NCBI RefSeq assembly: GCF_036088315.1
Contig: NZ_CP107996.1
Location: forward strand, 992,001 to 1,056,000
DNA from: Streptomyces sp. NBC_00344
Lineage (GTDB): Bacteria; Actinomycetota; Actinomycetes; Streptomycetales; Streptomycetaceae
Length of the DNA stretch: 64,000 bases
Reading direction: 5' to 3'
Part shown: positions 25,669 through 33,876 of the stretch, in pieces
Numbering within the stretch: the first letter of the stretch is position 1
Layout: each line of letters begins with the position of its first letter
Notes under the pieces: generated by a model
Seen by the model: the letters and a program-made list of their open reading frames with translations, nothing else
Told to the model about the DNA's origin: nothing
Databases searched by the model: none
Position numbers and translations under genes: made by a program

Positions 25669-27177
25669 GTGACTGACGCACAGCACGCGGTGGCCCCGCG
25701 GCCCGCCGGGAAGCCCGGACAGACCGCGGTCGTCCTGGTGCTCGGGCTCGCCGCCATGGTGGTCTCGATGATGCAGACCCTGGTCGTCCCGATCCTGGGG
25801 ATCATGCAGACCGATCTCGGCACCAGCACCGCGAACATCAGCTGGGTGACCACGGCCACGCTGCTCTCTGCTGCCGTCTTCACCCCACTGCTCGGCCGTT
25901 TCGGCGACCAGCACGGCAAGAAGCCCACCCTCGTCGGCGTACTCCTCGTCATGATCGCCGGTTCGGTGCTCGCCGCCACCACGACATCCCTGACCTGGCT
26001 CCTCGTCGGCCGGGTGATGCAGGGAGCGGCCACCGCGATCTTCCCGCTCGCCCTGTCCGTACTGCGTGAGGAGATCAAGCCGGAGAAGCTGCACGGAGCC
26101 ATGGCGCTGGTGAGTGGCACGCTGGCCTTCGGCAGCGGACTCGCTCTGGTCGGCGCCGGGCTCCTCACCCAGGGGGCGGACCCCGACTATCACCGGGTGT
26201 TCTGGCTGGCCGTGGGACTCGCTGTGGTGGCGCTGGCCGGCGTGCTGTTCGCCGTGCCCGCCTCCCGTGCGAAGTCGGGCGGACGCACCGACTGGCTGGG
26301 CGCGCTCGCCCTCGCTGCCCTGCTGGTCCTGCTGCTGCTGCCCATCTCGCAGGGCCACGAGTGGGGCTGGACCTCCGGACGAACGCTCGGCGCGTTCGTC
26401 GGCGCCGTCGCCATGACGGCGGTGTGGGTGTTCACCGAGCTCCGGGTCGGTGAACCGATGGTGGACATGAAGATGTTCGCCCACCGCCCCGTTCTCTTCA
26501 CCAACCTGGCCGGCCTGCTGCTGGGCTTCGCGATGTTCTCCCAGTTCATCGGGGTCTCGTACCTGGTACAGATGCCCGAGAAGATCACCGGTTACGGCTT
26601 CGGGGCCTCGGTGCTCGGCGCGTCGGTGGTCTATCTGCTGCCCACCACGCTGGTCTCACTCGTCGGCGCACAGTTCGGCGGGCTGCTGGTACGCCGGATC
26701 GGAGCGCGCTTCACTCTCGCGGCGGGGGCCTGCTTCGGGGTGATCGGCTTCACCTGGCTGACCCTGGCCCATGACACCACCGCTTCGGTGATCACTGCAG
26801 GCATGGTGATCGGCCTGGCGATCAGCTTCGGATACGCTTCCATGCCCGCGCTCATCGTGGCCGGGGTTCCGCCGCACCAGACCGGGATCGCCAACGGCAT
26901 CAACTCCATCTCCCGCTCGGTCGGCAGCGCCATCGCCAGCGCCGTGATCACCTCCCTGCTGGCGTCGAAGTCCGTCGCCCACCTGCCGGCCGGGGTGCCC
27001 CCGCTGCCCGCGGAGAGCCAGTTCACGCTGAGCTTCGCCATCGCGGGCGCGGCCTTCGTAGCAGTCGTGGCGGTGTCGCTGTTCGGTCTGACCGCGGCGC
27101 ACTCGCCGCGCACCCAGAAAGCCGGAAAGGCACCGGCAGCCGATGCCGCCGATGCCCTGGAGACCGCCTCCGTCTGA
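25669..27177 (+). CDS. MFS drug-efflux transporter (DHA2 type)
   Basis: Protein of 502 residues with 14 predicted membrane segments: TM1 TAVVLVLGLAAMVVSMMQTLVVP, motif A LLGRFGDQHGKKP, motif C-like region SGTLAFGSGLALVGAGLL. EmrB/QacA-type proton-driven exporter of hydrophobic compounds. GTG start at 25669 with GGGAAGAG upstream; the frame is open 72 bases further upstream but through the operator region. It is paired with the divergent MarR gene. Substrate unknown. Confidence 0.87.
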   Translation: MTDAQHAVAPRPAGKPGQTAVVLVLGLAAMVVSMMQTLVVPILGIMQTDLGTSTANISWVTTATLLSAAVFTPLLGRFGDQHGKKPTLVGVLLVMIAGSVLAATTTSLTWLLVGRVMQGAATAIFPLALSVLREEIKPEKLHGAMALVSGTLAFGSGLALVGAGLLTQGADPDYHRVFWLAVGLAVVALAGVLFAVPASRAKSGGRTDWLGALALAALLVLLLLPISQGHEWGWTSGRTLGAFVGAVAMTAVWVFTELRVGEPMVDMKMFAHRPVLFTNLAGLLLGFAMFSQFIGVSYLVQMPEKITGYGFGASVLGASVVYLLPTTLVSLVGAQFGGLLVRRIGARFTLAAGACFGVIGFTWLTLAHDTTASVITAGMVIGLAISFGYASMPALIVAGVPPHQTGIANGINSISRSVGSAIASAVITSLLASKSVAHLPAGVPPLPAESQFTLSFAIAGAAFVAVVAVSLFGLTAAHSPRTQKAGKAPAADAADALETASV

Positions 27178-27179
27178 CA

Positions 27180-27217
27180 TGTGGGGCCGGTCCCGGATGA
27201 CCGGGACCGGCCCCACA
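27180..27217. terminator. hairpin between MFS and glycerate kinase genes
   Basis: Perfect 17-base arms (27180-27196 and 27201-27217; TGTGGGGCCGGTCCCGG and complement) around ATGA, directly after the MFS stop and before the convergent glycerate kinase stop. No T-tract. Confidence 0.75.
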
Positions 27218-27230
27218 GCAGGTCAGCGCC

Positions 27231-28385
27231 TCAGCGCAGGAAATCACGCGCGATGTTCTCCGCGACCTGCTCGAGGAGCGGGCCCGCCTCGGCAATGCAG
27301 CGTGCCGTGTCGGGTTCCAGTTCGGTGAGGGCATACGCACGGCGGATTCCCGCCCTGTTCAGTGCGTCGGCCGGGAGCAGCAGACGGCCGCAGACCGCGA
27401 CGACCTCCTTGCCCGCCGCGCGGGCCGCCGCTGCGACACCGGCAGGGGCCTTGCCGTGCAGGGTCTGCTCATCGAGCGAGCCCTCACCGGTGATGACCAG
27501 GGTCGCCCGGGCCACCGCGGGGGCGAAGCCCAGCACATCGAGCATCACCTCGATGCCGGCCCGGAAGCTCGCTCCGAGGCCCACCAGAGCGCCGTAGCCG
27601 ATGCCTCCGGCCGCCCCCGCGCCCGGTGCCCGTGCGGCGTCGGCCGCCTTCGCTCCGACGGTCTTCTCGAGCACGACGGCGAAATGCGCGAGTGCCGCGT
27701 CCAGCGCAGCCACCTGACCGGGATCGGCGCCCTTCTGCGGGCCGTACACCGCCGGGGCCCCCTTGGGCCCGGTCAGAGGGTTGTCCACATCGCTGGCCAG
27801 CACGATCTCCGTCTCGGCGATCCGTGCGTCCAGCCCGGAGAGATCGGCGGAGACAAGGTCACGCAACCCTCCGCCCCCCGGTCCCACCGGCCGGCCGTCC
27901 GCATCCAGGAAGCGGGCTCCGAGTGCGGCCAGCATCCCGGCTCCGCCGTCGGTGGTGGCGCTGCCGCCGACACCGAAGACAATGCTGCGGGCTCCCGCGT
28001 CGAGCGCGGCGCCCAGCAACTCACCCGACCCGTAGGTCGTCGCCGTGAGCGGAGCGAACACTCCTTCGGGGAGATGCTGGAGGCCGGACGCCTCTGCCAT
28101 CTCCACGACAGCGACGGTGCCCCGCAGTGCGAAGACCGCGTCCCGCTGCTCACCGAGCGGACCGGTGACCCGTACCTGGCGGCGCTCGAAACCCGCCGCC
28201 ACCGCGGCTGCGACCGTGCCGTCGCCGCCGTCTGCGACGGGCAGTGTCTCCACCTGCACTTCGGGAGCGACCCTCCGCAGTCCGGCCGTAACCCTCTCGG
28301 CGACCTGTACCGCCGTGAGTGATCCCTTGAACTTGTCCGCCGCCACGAGCACCCGTGGGGCTTCAGATACTGCTCCGTCCGTCAC
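27231..28385 (-). CDS. glxK: glycerate kinase (GK1 family)
   Basis: Protein of 384 residues. ADKFKGSLTA at the N terminus, VADGGDGT, GVGGSATTDGG (phosphate-binding loop) and ITGEGSLDEQT are the family signatures. It phosphorylates D-glycerate to 2- or 3-phosphoglycerate. It stands alone here; glyoxylate released by the ethylmalonyl-CoA pathway upstream can reach glycerate in many bacteria, but a link is only suggested by distance. GTG start at 28385 with AGGGA upstream. Confidence 0.92.
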   Translation of the reverse strand: MTDGAVSEAPRVLVAADKFKGSLTAVQVAERVTAGLRRVAPEVQVETLPVADGGDGTVAAAVAAGFERRQVRVTGPLGEQRDAVFALRGTVAVVEMAEASGLQHLPEGVFAPLTATTYGSGELLGAALDAGARSIVFGVGGSATTDGGAGMLAALGARFLDADGRPVGPGGGGLRDLVSADLSGLDARIAETEIVLASDVDNPLTGPKGAPAVYGPQKGADPGQVAALDAALAHFAVVLEKTVGAKAADAARAPGAGAAGGIGYGALVGLGASFRAGIEVMLDVLGFAPAVARATLVITGEGSLDEQTLHGKAPAGVAAAARAAGKEVVAVCGRLLLPADALNRAGIRRAYALTELEPDTARCIAEAGPLLEQVAENIARDFLR

Positions 28386-28448
28386 CTTGCTATCCCTTGC
28401 TTTCGAACAGGCAGTCGCGCCGCCCCGACCCTATCCGCTGCCGCGTCG

Positions 28449-28763
28449 TTGCAGAAGGAGCAGCCGGGCCCGGCAACCGGCCCCGCCTGCGTGAAGGCGC
28501 CGAAATGCGGGGCACCGGGGCCCGGCAGCCCGAGCCGGATCAGCGTCCCGTGTCCCACGCTGGTCCTGGACTACGACGACGAGACCTTCCATCCGGGTCA
28601 GCCACGCCAGTTCTTCGAGCTGCTGCGCAGCCGCAAGGAGTACCGGCTGATGCGGGCGGCCGCCGGTGCCCAGCTGCACTGCTCGCCCATGGCTCCGCCA
28701 CAGCACCGCGAGGTCGTCTTCGACTGGCTGGAGGACGCCCTGGGCCGGGGCGACCGCCGTTAG
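28449..28763 (+). pseudogene. C-terminal remnant of an alpha/beta-hydrolase
   Basis: The frame from about 28530 reads PTLVLDYDDETFHPGQPRQF, then YRLM.AAAGAQLHCSPMAP and EVVFDWLEDAL. This matches the last about 75 residues of S9-like alpha/beta-hydrolases: the acid loop, the catalytic His in GAQLHCSP and the final helix. The nucleophile half and the core are absent; the upstream sequence (28386-28530) shows no homologous stretch. A single ATG at 28449 would give a 104-residue product without a catalytic serine. I call it a gene remnant, not a functional enzyme. Confidence 0.55.
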
Positions 28764-28975
28764 GCCGTGGATCAGAACCCCCGGCTGCCCCACGGGCGGA
28801 CGCCGCTACTTCCGCACCCGCAACGGCCTCCCATACGTCACCCAGCTCGAAGGCCCGCCTTTCAGCAAGTTCGGCTCGGATCCGGGAACCGCCTGAGGCG
28901 CCACCGATCAAGACAGTGCGGAGGTCCCGGACCAGCGGCCCGGGGCGGGTGGTATCCCACGCGTCGGACGACCCG
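28764..28975. other. gap without a supported gene
   Basis: One plus-strand frame ends in YFRTRNGLPYVTQLEGPPFS and stops at 28896; it looks protein-like but is short, has no start with a ribosome site and is not recognised. It may be another decayed tail. Nothing else is seen. Confidence 0.3.
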
Positions 28976-30175
28976 TCAGCTCAGGCTCTGCGTTCGGCGG
29001 CGGCGCACGACGAGGAGCGTGCCCACCCCCGTGACCACGACCGCGGCAGCCGCACCCGTGAGCGGCAGCACCGAGGCCCCGGTCTCTGCGAGAGTGCCGC
29101 CGTTCGTCGTCGTCCCGTCGTCGCCGGTCGACGACGACCCGCCGGCCGAGCCGTCCGGTCCGTTGGTCGAGCCGCCCGCCGAGCCGCCCGAGCCACTGGT
29201 CGAGCCGCTCGGCCCCGCACCCGTGACATCCAGCGTGATGTCGGCCCTGTCGTTGGCCTTGTTGGGGTCGAACGGCCGTTCTTCGGTGCTCAGCGCCACC
29301 GAGCCCTTGGCGTGCGCCACCCGCTTCTCGATCTTCAGCTCGAAGGTGTAGGTCTCGTGGCTGCCGTCATTGAGCGACCGCATGCCGCAGACATACGCCT
29401 TACCCTTGGCCTGGCAGAACTGACCGCGCTTGACGACCGACGTTCCGGTGGGAAGCGTGATCCTCACACTGACGACCCGGTCCCCCGCCCTGGGCATGAC
29501 CCAGGCAGGCCCGGCGTTGGTGAACTTCACCCCCATCGTCACCGTGTCGCCGACGCTCCCCTTCAACGCGGCACCGGTCACCTGGTAGTCGGCCGTGTTG
29601 ACCGAGGTGACGGGGACATCGACGACGTGCGCGGACCCCTCGCCCCCGGCCTGTCCCTCGACCAGTTTCACCGCCGGTGCGGTTCCCGCCACCGGCGGAG
29701 TGCCGTTGTCGTCTGCCCCCGGCTCGTCCTCCCCGACACGAAGGCGCAGCTCGTCGTGGAGCGCGCGGTCCAATACCTTGACACGGAGAGGTCTCTCGGG
29801 CGTGTAGCCGACGCCCGGCTCCACCGCTTGGGCGAACGCGCACACCATGGTCCACCGCTCGGGCATCTCGTCATAGGGCCGGACATGCTGTGTGCGGCAG
29901 TTGGAGGGAACCTCCGCGAAGTCGAGTCCCCGGGTGACGGAGTAGGTGACCCACACCTTGTCGGCGACTCCGGTGCCCTTGTTCGCCACGGTGACCGGCG
30001 CATCGAAGATGCTCCCCGGTTTCACCCCGTCGATCGGCTCGACGCCTCCGATGACCAATTCGGGTGCGCTTTCATCGGCGAAGGCGGCGGGAGCCGCGGC
30101 CAGTGCGATCAGGCCGGCGGCGCCGAGGGCGGCGGCGGCACGGAAGGCGCGACGGTTGTGCGGGGGCATCGGCAT
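28976..30175 (-). CDS. LAETG-anchored surface protein (sortase E-type substrate)
   Basis: Protein of 399 residues. Signal peptide with Arg-rich start and cleavage near AAPAAFADE (about residue 33); two or three DUF11-like immunoglobulin-type domains (VTVANKGTGVADKVWVTYSVTRG; DTVTMGVKFTNAGPAWVMPRAG); a Gly/Ser/Thr linker (about 310-355); then LAETG, a hydrophobic helix (VLPLTGAAAAVVVTGVGTLLVV) and RRRR. LAxTG is the motif of Streptomyces class E sortases, so the protein is probably linked to the cell wall. Two cysteine pairs (SNCRTQ/MVCAF; QFCQAK/YVCGM) may form disulfides. ATG at 30175, with a second ATG two codons in. Confidence 0.84.
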   Translation of the reverse strand: MPMPPHNRRAFRAAAALGAAGLIALAAAPAAFADESAPELVIGGVEPIDGVKPGSIFDAPVTVANKGTGVADKVWVTYSVTRGLDFAEVPSNCRTQHVRPYDEMPERWTMVCAFAQAVEPGVGYTPERPLRVKVLDRALHDELRLRVGEDEPGADDNGTPPVAGTAPAVKLVEGQAGGEGSAHVVDVPVTSVNTADYQVTGAALKGSVGDTVTMGVKFTNAGPAWVMPRAGDRVVSVRITLPTGTSVVKRGQFCQAKGKAYVCGMRSLNDGSHETYTFELKIEKRVAHAKGSVALSTEERPFDPNKANDRADITLDVTGAGPSGSTSGSGGSAGGSTNGPDGSAGGSSSTGDDGTTTNGGTLAETGASVLPLTGAAAAVVVTGVGTLLVVRRRRTQSLS

Positions 30176-30483
30176 GGAGAGAACCCTCTGTTGGGACGCG
30201 GGCGAACGGACGGTGTTTCACAGGAGAACAGCCCTTCGATCGCTAGACTCCCGCCGACCCCGAACAGTTGCACGTGCGGTGTCACCTCCGCCTTGCGATC
30301 GCACCCACCGGATTCGTGACCGCCCTCGGACGCCCGGTTCGGCGTGCGGCAGGGCTCCCGGCGCGAGAACCCGTCCCCCACGCGGTGGACAAGTGGATGT
30401 GGATCCCGACGAAGCAGCGGAACCAGCCGCATCGCCCGCGCCCGGATATCCGGTCGCTCCGAGCAGGCGAGCGCCGTACCTTC
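30176..30483. other. 308-base divergent gap
   Basis: Lies between the divergent surface-protein and sirtuin genes. No gene, hairpin or strong palindrome is seen. TAGACT (30244-30249) could be a -10, but no matching -35 is present. An open plus-strand frame from 30268 continuous with the sirtuin is judged non-coding. Confidence 0.4.
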
Positions 30484-31218
30484 ATGTTCATGAACAGGAC
30501 ACTCGTCGCCATCCTCAGCGGCGCCGGGATCTCCACGGACTCCGGCATCCCCGACTACCGCGGCCCCAACGGCCTGTGGCGGCGCGATCCCGAGGCCGAG
30601 AAGCTGGTCACCTACGACTACTACATGGCCGATCCGGACATCCGCCGCCGCTCCTGGCTGATGCGCCGTGACAGCGAGACCTGGCACGCGGAGCCGAACA
30701 CCGCACATCGCGCCATCGCCGGACTCGAGCAGGCCGGCGTCCCGGTGCGGGTGATCACGCAGAACGTGGACGGGCTGCACCAGCTGGCCGGTCTCAGCCC
30801 GCGCAAGGTGCTGGAGCTGCACGGGTCGGCGCGGGCGGTGGTGTGCACCGGATGCGGGGCCCGCTCATCCATGGAGGAGGCGCTCGGACGGGTGGCGGCC
30901 GGTGAGGACGATCCGCCGTGCCTCCAGTGCGGCGGCGTCCTCAAGTCGACGACGGTCATGTTCGGGCAGCGTCTCGATCAACAGGTGCTGGGTGAGTCGA
31001 TCGGTATCGCCAAGGCCTGTGAGGTCTTCATCGCGGTCGGCACCAGCCTCCAGGTGCAGCCCGCCGCGTCCCTGGCAGGGATCGCGGCGGATGCAGGAGC
31101 CCGGCTGATCATCGTCAACGCCGAACCGACGCCGTACGACGAGCTGGCGGCAGAGGTGGTGCGCGAACCCATCGGTACGGCGCTGCCCCGGTTGCTGAAG
31201 AGGTACGAACACGGCTGA
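30484..31218 (+). CDS. Sir2 family NAD-dependent protein deacylase (sirtuin)
   Basis: Protein of 244 residues. AILSGAGISTDSGIPDYRGP binds NAD; TQNVDGLHQLAG and the catalytic His in LELHGSA follow; CTGC and CLQC form the zinc site. It removes acyl groups from lysines, producing nicotinamide and O-acetyl-ADP-ribose. Starts at MFMNRTL (30484) or at the second ATG (30490); the ribosome site is weak. It is convergent with ogt. A macro-domain gene that could process O-acetyl-ADP-ribose lies 2.1 kb away. Confidence 0.93.
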   Translation: MFMNRTLVAILSGAGISTDSGIPDYRGPNGLWRRDPEAEKLVTYDYYMADPDIRRRSWLMRRDSETWHAEPNTAHRAIAGLEQAGVPVRVITQNVDGLHQLAGLSPRKVLELHGSARAVVCTGCGARSSMEEALGRVAAGEDDPPCLQCGGVLKSTTVMFGQRLDQQVLGESIGIAKACEVFIAVGTSLQVQPAASLAGIAADAGARLIIVNAEPTPYDELAAEVVREPIGTALPRLLKRYEHG

Positions 31219-31258
31219 CCGGCCGGCGCGGCCGCGTCCCCTCTCACTCACCGGACAG

Positions 31259-31286
31259 GGGCGGGGCGCCTTCCGGCGCACCGCCC
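31259..31286. terminator. hairpin between sirtuin and ogt genes
   Basis: GGGCGGGGCGCC and GGCGCACCGCCC form a 12-base stem with one mismatch around TTCC, located between the two convergent stop codons. No T-tract. Confidence 0.55.
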
Positions 31287-31303
31287 GGCCGTCCCGCGGG
31301 CTG

Positions 31304-31816
31304 TCAGAAGAGGACATCGCCTCCGGCGGGCCCGGTGAACGCTCCGTTCTCGAAAGCCAGCAGTCGTTGCTTGCGGTCGAGCCCGCCGCCGTATCCGGTG
31401 AGACTGCCGGTGGAGCCGATCACGCGGTGGCACGGGACGATGATCCCCACCGGGTTCTTGCCGTTGGCCAGGCCCACGGCACGTGAGGCGCCGGGCTTTC
31501 CGAGACGGTCGGCAAGGTCTCCGTAGGAGCGGGTCTGGCCGTACGGGATCTCCTGGAGCTGCTGCCAGACGCTGCCCTGGAACGGGGTGCCGTGGAGTTC
31601 GAGCGGCACGGTGAACTCCCGCAGCTCGCCGTCGAAGTAGGCGGCCAACTGGCTGATGACCGCGCCGAAGGGGCGGGGATCCGGGTCGCCGAACGTCTCG
31701 TCGGGCGGCCGGTGCCGCTGTTCGGTCATGTAGAGACCGCTCAGCGCGCTGTCTGTCCCGACCAGGGTCAGGGGGCCGTACGGGCTGTCGATGACGGTGT
31801 GCTGCCTGACGGGCAT
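31304..31816 (-). CDS. ogt: methylated-DNA-protein-cysteine methyltransferase
   Basis: Protein of 170 residues. The acceptor motif IIVPCHRVI (Cys129) and the preceding RAVGLANGKNP helix are intact, as is the SYGDLADRLGKPGASRAVG helix-turn-helix. It transfers O6-alkyl groups from guanine to itself in a suicide reaction. It starts 12 bases after the AdaA-AlkA gene, so the two form an alkylation-response operon. Confidence 0.95.
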   Translation of the reverse strand: MPVRQHTVIDSPYGPLTLVGTDSALSGLYMTEQRHRPPDETFGDPDPRPFGAVISQLAAYFDGELREFTVPLELHGTPFQGSVWQQLQEIPYGQTRSYGDLADRLGKPGASRAVGLANGKNPVGIIVPCHRVIGSTGSLTGYGGGLDRKQRLLAFENGAFTGPAGGDVLF

Positions 31817-31828
31817 GAGTCATTTTCC

Positions 31829-33298
31829 TTACACGGGCAGGTTGTTGATGGGGTGGGTGTCGGTGGCCCACAGGTACTGGACCGCGTAGGCGCGCCACGG
31901 CCGCCAGGGCGCGGCGCAGCCGGTGAGGGCGGCCGGTGTCGACGGCAGGCCGAGTCCGGCGGCCGCGCGGCGCACACCGAGGTCGGTGGGGAGGAAGGCG
32001 TCGGGGTCACCGAGCGCGCGCATCGCGATCGCTTCGACCGTCCAGGGCCCGAACCCGGGCAGGGCGATGAGCCTGCTGCGGGCTTCGTCCCAGTCACTGT
32101 CGAAGCCGAGCTTCAGGGTTCCGTCGGCAAGGGACCCGACGAGGGTGGTGAGAGTGGTGCGTCTGCTGCGCGGCAGTGCCAGCGTCTCCGGGTCCAGGTC
32201 CGCCAGCGCCCGTGGTGCTGGGAAGAGATGGGTGAGACCCCCTCTCGGGTCGTCGACGGGCACCCCGTGGGCGGTGACGAGCCGGGCCGCGTGGGTACGT
32301 GCGGCCGCGGTGGAGACCTGCTGGCCGAGCACCGCCCGTACCGCGAATTCCTCCGCGTCGGCGGTGCGCGGCACCCGTCGCCCTGGTGCCTTGTCGACCA
32401 GCGGGGCCAGCAGTGGGTCTTCGCGCAACTGACCGTCGACGGCGACCGGGTCGGCGTCGAGGTCGAGCAGCCAGCGGCAGCGGCTGATGGCATGGGTGAG
32501 ATCGCGCAGATCGGTCAGTGAGAGCACGGCGCCGATGTGGTCGGGACGCGGGGTGAGCTCGGCGATGCCGTGGCCGTAGGGGAGGGAGAGCGTCCGGCGG
32601 TACGCGCCGTCCCGCCATTCCTCCACTCCGGGGACGCCCGTCGCCACGAGGTGTCCGAAGAGGTTGTCGGGATTGAGCGGTGCCCGGAACGGCAGCCGGA
32701 GCGAGATCGCGCCCGGAGTGTGCGGCTGCCTGCCGCGTGCGGCCCGGCTGCGCAGTTCGCTCGGCGCGAGCGCGAAGACCTCACGGACGGTCTCGTTGAA
32801 GGTGCGGATCGAGGAGAAACCGGCTGCGAACGCCGCGTCCGCCATGGGCAGGTCCGTGGTCTCGATCAGGATGCGCGCCGTCTGGGCGCGCTGTGCCCGG
32901 GCCAGGGCGAGAGGGCCCGCACCGAGTTCGGTGAGCAGCTGCCGTTCGATCTGGCGGGTCGAGTAGCCGAGTCTGGCCGCCAGGCCCGGCACTCCGTCGC
33001 GGTCCACCACGCCGTCCCTGATCAGCCGCATCGCCCGGGCCACCACATCAGCTCGGGCGTTCCACTCCGGTGAGCCTGGGCTGGTGTCGGGCCGACAGCG
33101 CTTGCAGGCGCGGAAACCGGCCTGCTGGCAGGCGGCCGCGCTGGGGTAGAAGGTCATGTTCTCGGCCTTGGGCGGCACGACCGGGCAGCTGGGCCTGCAG
33201 TAGATCCTGGTCGTCAGGACGGCCGTGAAGAACCAGCCGTCGAAGCGGGCGTCCTTCGACTGGACGGCACGTACGCAACGCTCGGTGTCGGTGTGCAT
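31829..33298 (-). CDS. alkA: AdaA-AlkA fusion: Ada N-domain/AraC regulator with 3-methyladenine glycosylase
   Basis: Protein of 489 residues. N-terminal Ada zinc domain (FDGWFFTAVLTTRIYCRPSC, with Cys34, Cys38, Cys65 and Cys68) that accepts methyl from phosphotriesters; AraC-type helix-turn-helix (about 85-185); AlkA glycosylase with the helix-hairpin-helix LPGFGPWTVEAIAMRAL and catalytic Asp in FLPTDLGVRR. It both senses and repairs alkylation damage, the methylated form activating transcription in the Ada paradigm. ATG at 33298. Such fusions are standard in actinomycetes. Followed directly by ogt. Confidence 0.94.
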   Translation of the reverse strand: MHTDTERCVRAVQSKDARFDGWFFTAVLTTRIYCRPSCPVVPPKAENMTFYPSAAACQQAGFRACKRCRPDTSPGSPEWNARADVVARAMRLIRDGVVDRDGVPGLAARLGYSTRQIERQLLTELGAGPLALARAQRAQTARILIETTDLPMADAAFAAGFSSIRTFNETVREVFALAPSELRSRAARGRQPHTPGAISLRLPFRAPLNPDNLFGHLVATGVPGVEEWRDGAYRRTLSLPYGHGIAELTPRPDHIGAVLSLTDLRDLTHAISRCRWLLDLDADPVAVDGQLREDPLLAPLVDKAPGRRVPRTADAEEFAVRAVLGQQVSTAAARTHAARLVTAHGVPVDDPRGGLTHLFPAPRALADLDPETLALPRSRRTTLTTLVGSLADGTLKLGFDSDWDEARSRLIALPGFGPWTVEAIAMRALGDPDAFLPTDLGVRRAAAGLGLPSTPAALTGCAAPWRPWRAYAVQYLWATDTHPINNLPV

Positions 33299-33347
33299 GG
33301 TTCAAGCATTGGGCATGGCGGCGGTTTCGGCTGGCGAGAATCCGACA

Positions 33348-33869
33348 TCAGCCTTGAGCGGCCAGGGCCTCCGCGAATTCACCGTAGGCGTAGTCGTCGA
33401 AGAGCACGAACCGCACCTCTTCGACCGAATCCGTGGCCGTCTCCCTGACCGTGCGCACCGCGATCCGTGCTCCGTCGTCCATCGGCCATCCGAAGATCCC
33501 GGTGGAAATGGCGGGGAAGGCCACGGTCTTCGCCCCCAGCTCCCCGGCCACCCGCAGCGCCTCGCGGTAACAGGACACCAGCAGTGCGGAACGGTCCTCG
33601 TTGCCGGACCAGACGGGGCCGACCGTGTGGATCACCCACCGGGCGTCCAGCTGCCCCGCGATGGTGGCGACGGCCTGGCCGGTCGGCAGCCCTTTCCCGT
33701 AGTGCGAGGCCCGGAGTTCACGGCAGGCCGCGAGGATGTCCGGGCCCCCCCGGCGGTGGATCGCACCGTCGACGCCTCCGCCACCGAGCAGGCTGGAATT
33801 GGCGGCGTTCACGATGGCGTCGACCTGTTGGCCTGTGATGTCTCCCTGCACCAGGGTGATGGCGGTCAT
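33348..33869 (-). CDS. macro-domain protein, O-acetyl-ADP-ribose deacetylase type
   Basis: Protein of 173 residues. IVNAANSSLLGGGGVDGAIH and the loop FPAISTGIFGWP are the ADP-ribose-binding signatures of MacroD-type hydrolases, which remove ADP-ribose from acidic residues or cleave O-acetyl-ADP-ribose. The start at MTAITLVQGD lies 7 bases after the stop of the FAD oxidoreductase gene, so they may share a transcript. The nearby sirtuin makes the corresponding metabolite. Confidence 0.9.
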   Translation of the reverse strand: MTAITLVQGDITGQQVDAIVNAANSSLLGGGGVDGAIHRRGGPDILAACRELRASHYGKGLPTGQAVATIAGQLDARWVIHTVGPVWSGNEDRSALLVSCYREALRVAGELGAKTVAFPAISTGIFGWPMDDGARIAVRTVRETATDSVEEVRFVLFDDYAYGEFAEALAAQG

Positions 33870-33876
33870 ACAGCCA

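Noticed and set aside
28767..28896. Short plus-strand frame ending in YVTQLEGPPFSKFGS
   Set aside because: No start, no ribosome site, not recognised; described only as part of a gap.
30268..30483. 72-residue N-terminal extension of the sirtuin
   Set aside because: Composition is not protein-like and sirtuins start close to the AILSGAGIS motif; ATG at 30484 or 30490 fits.
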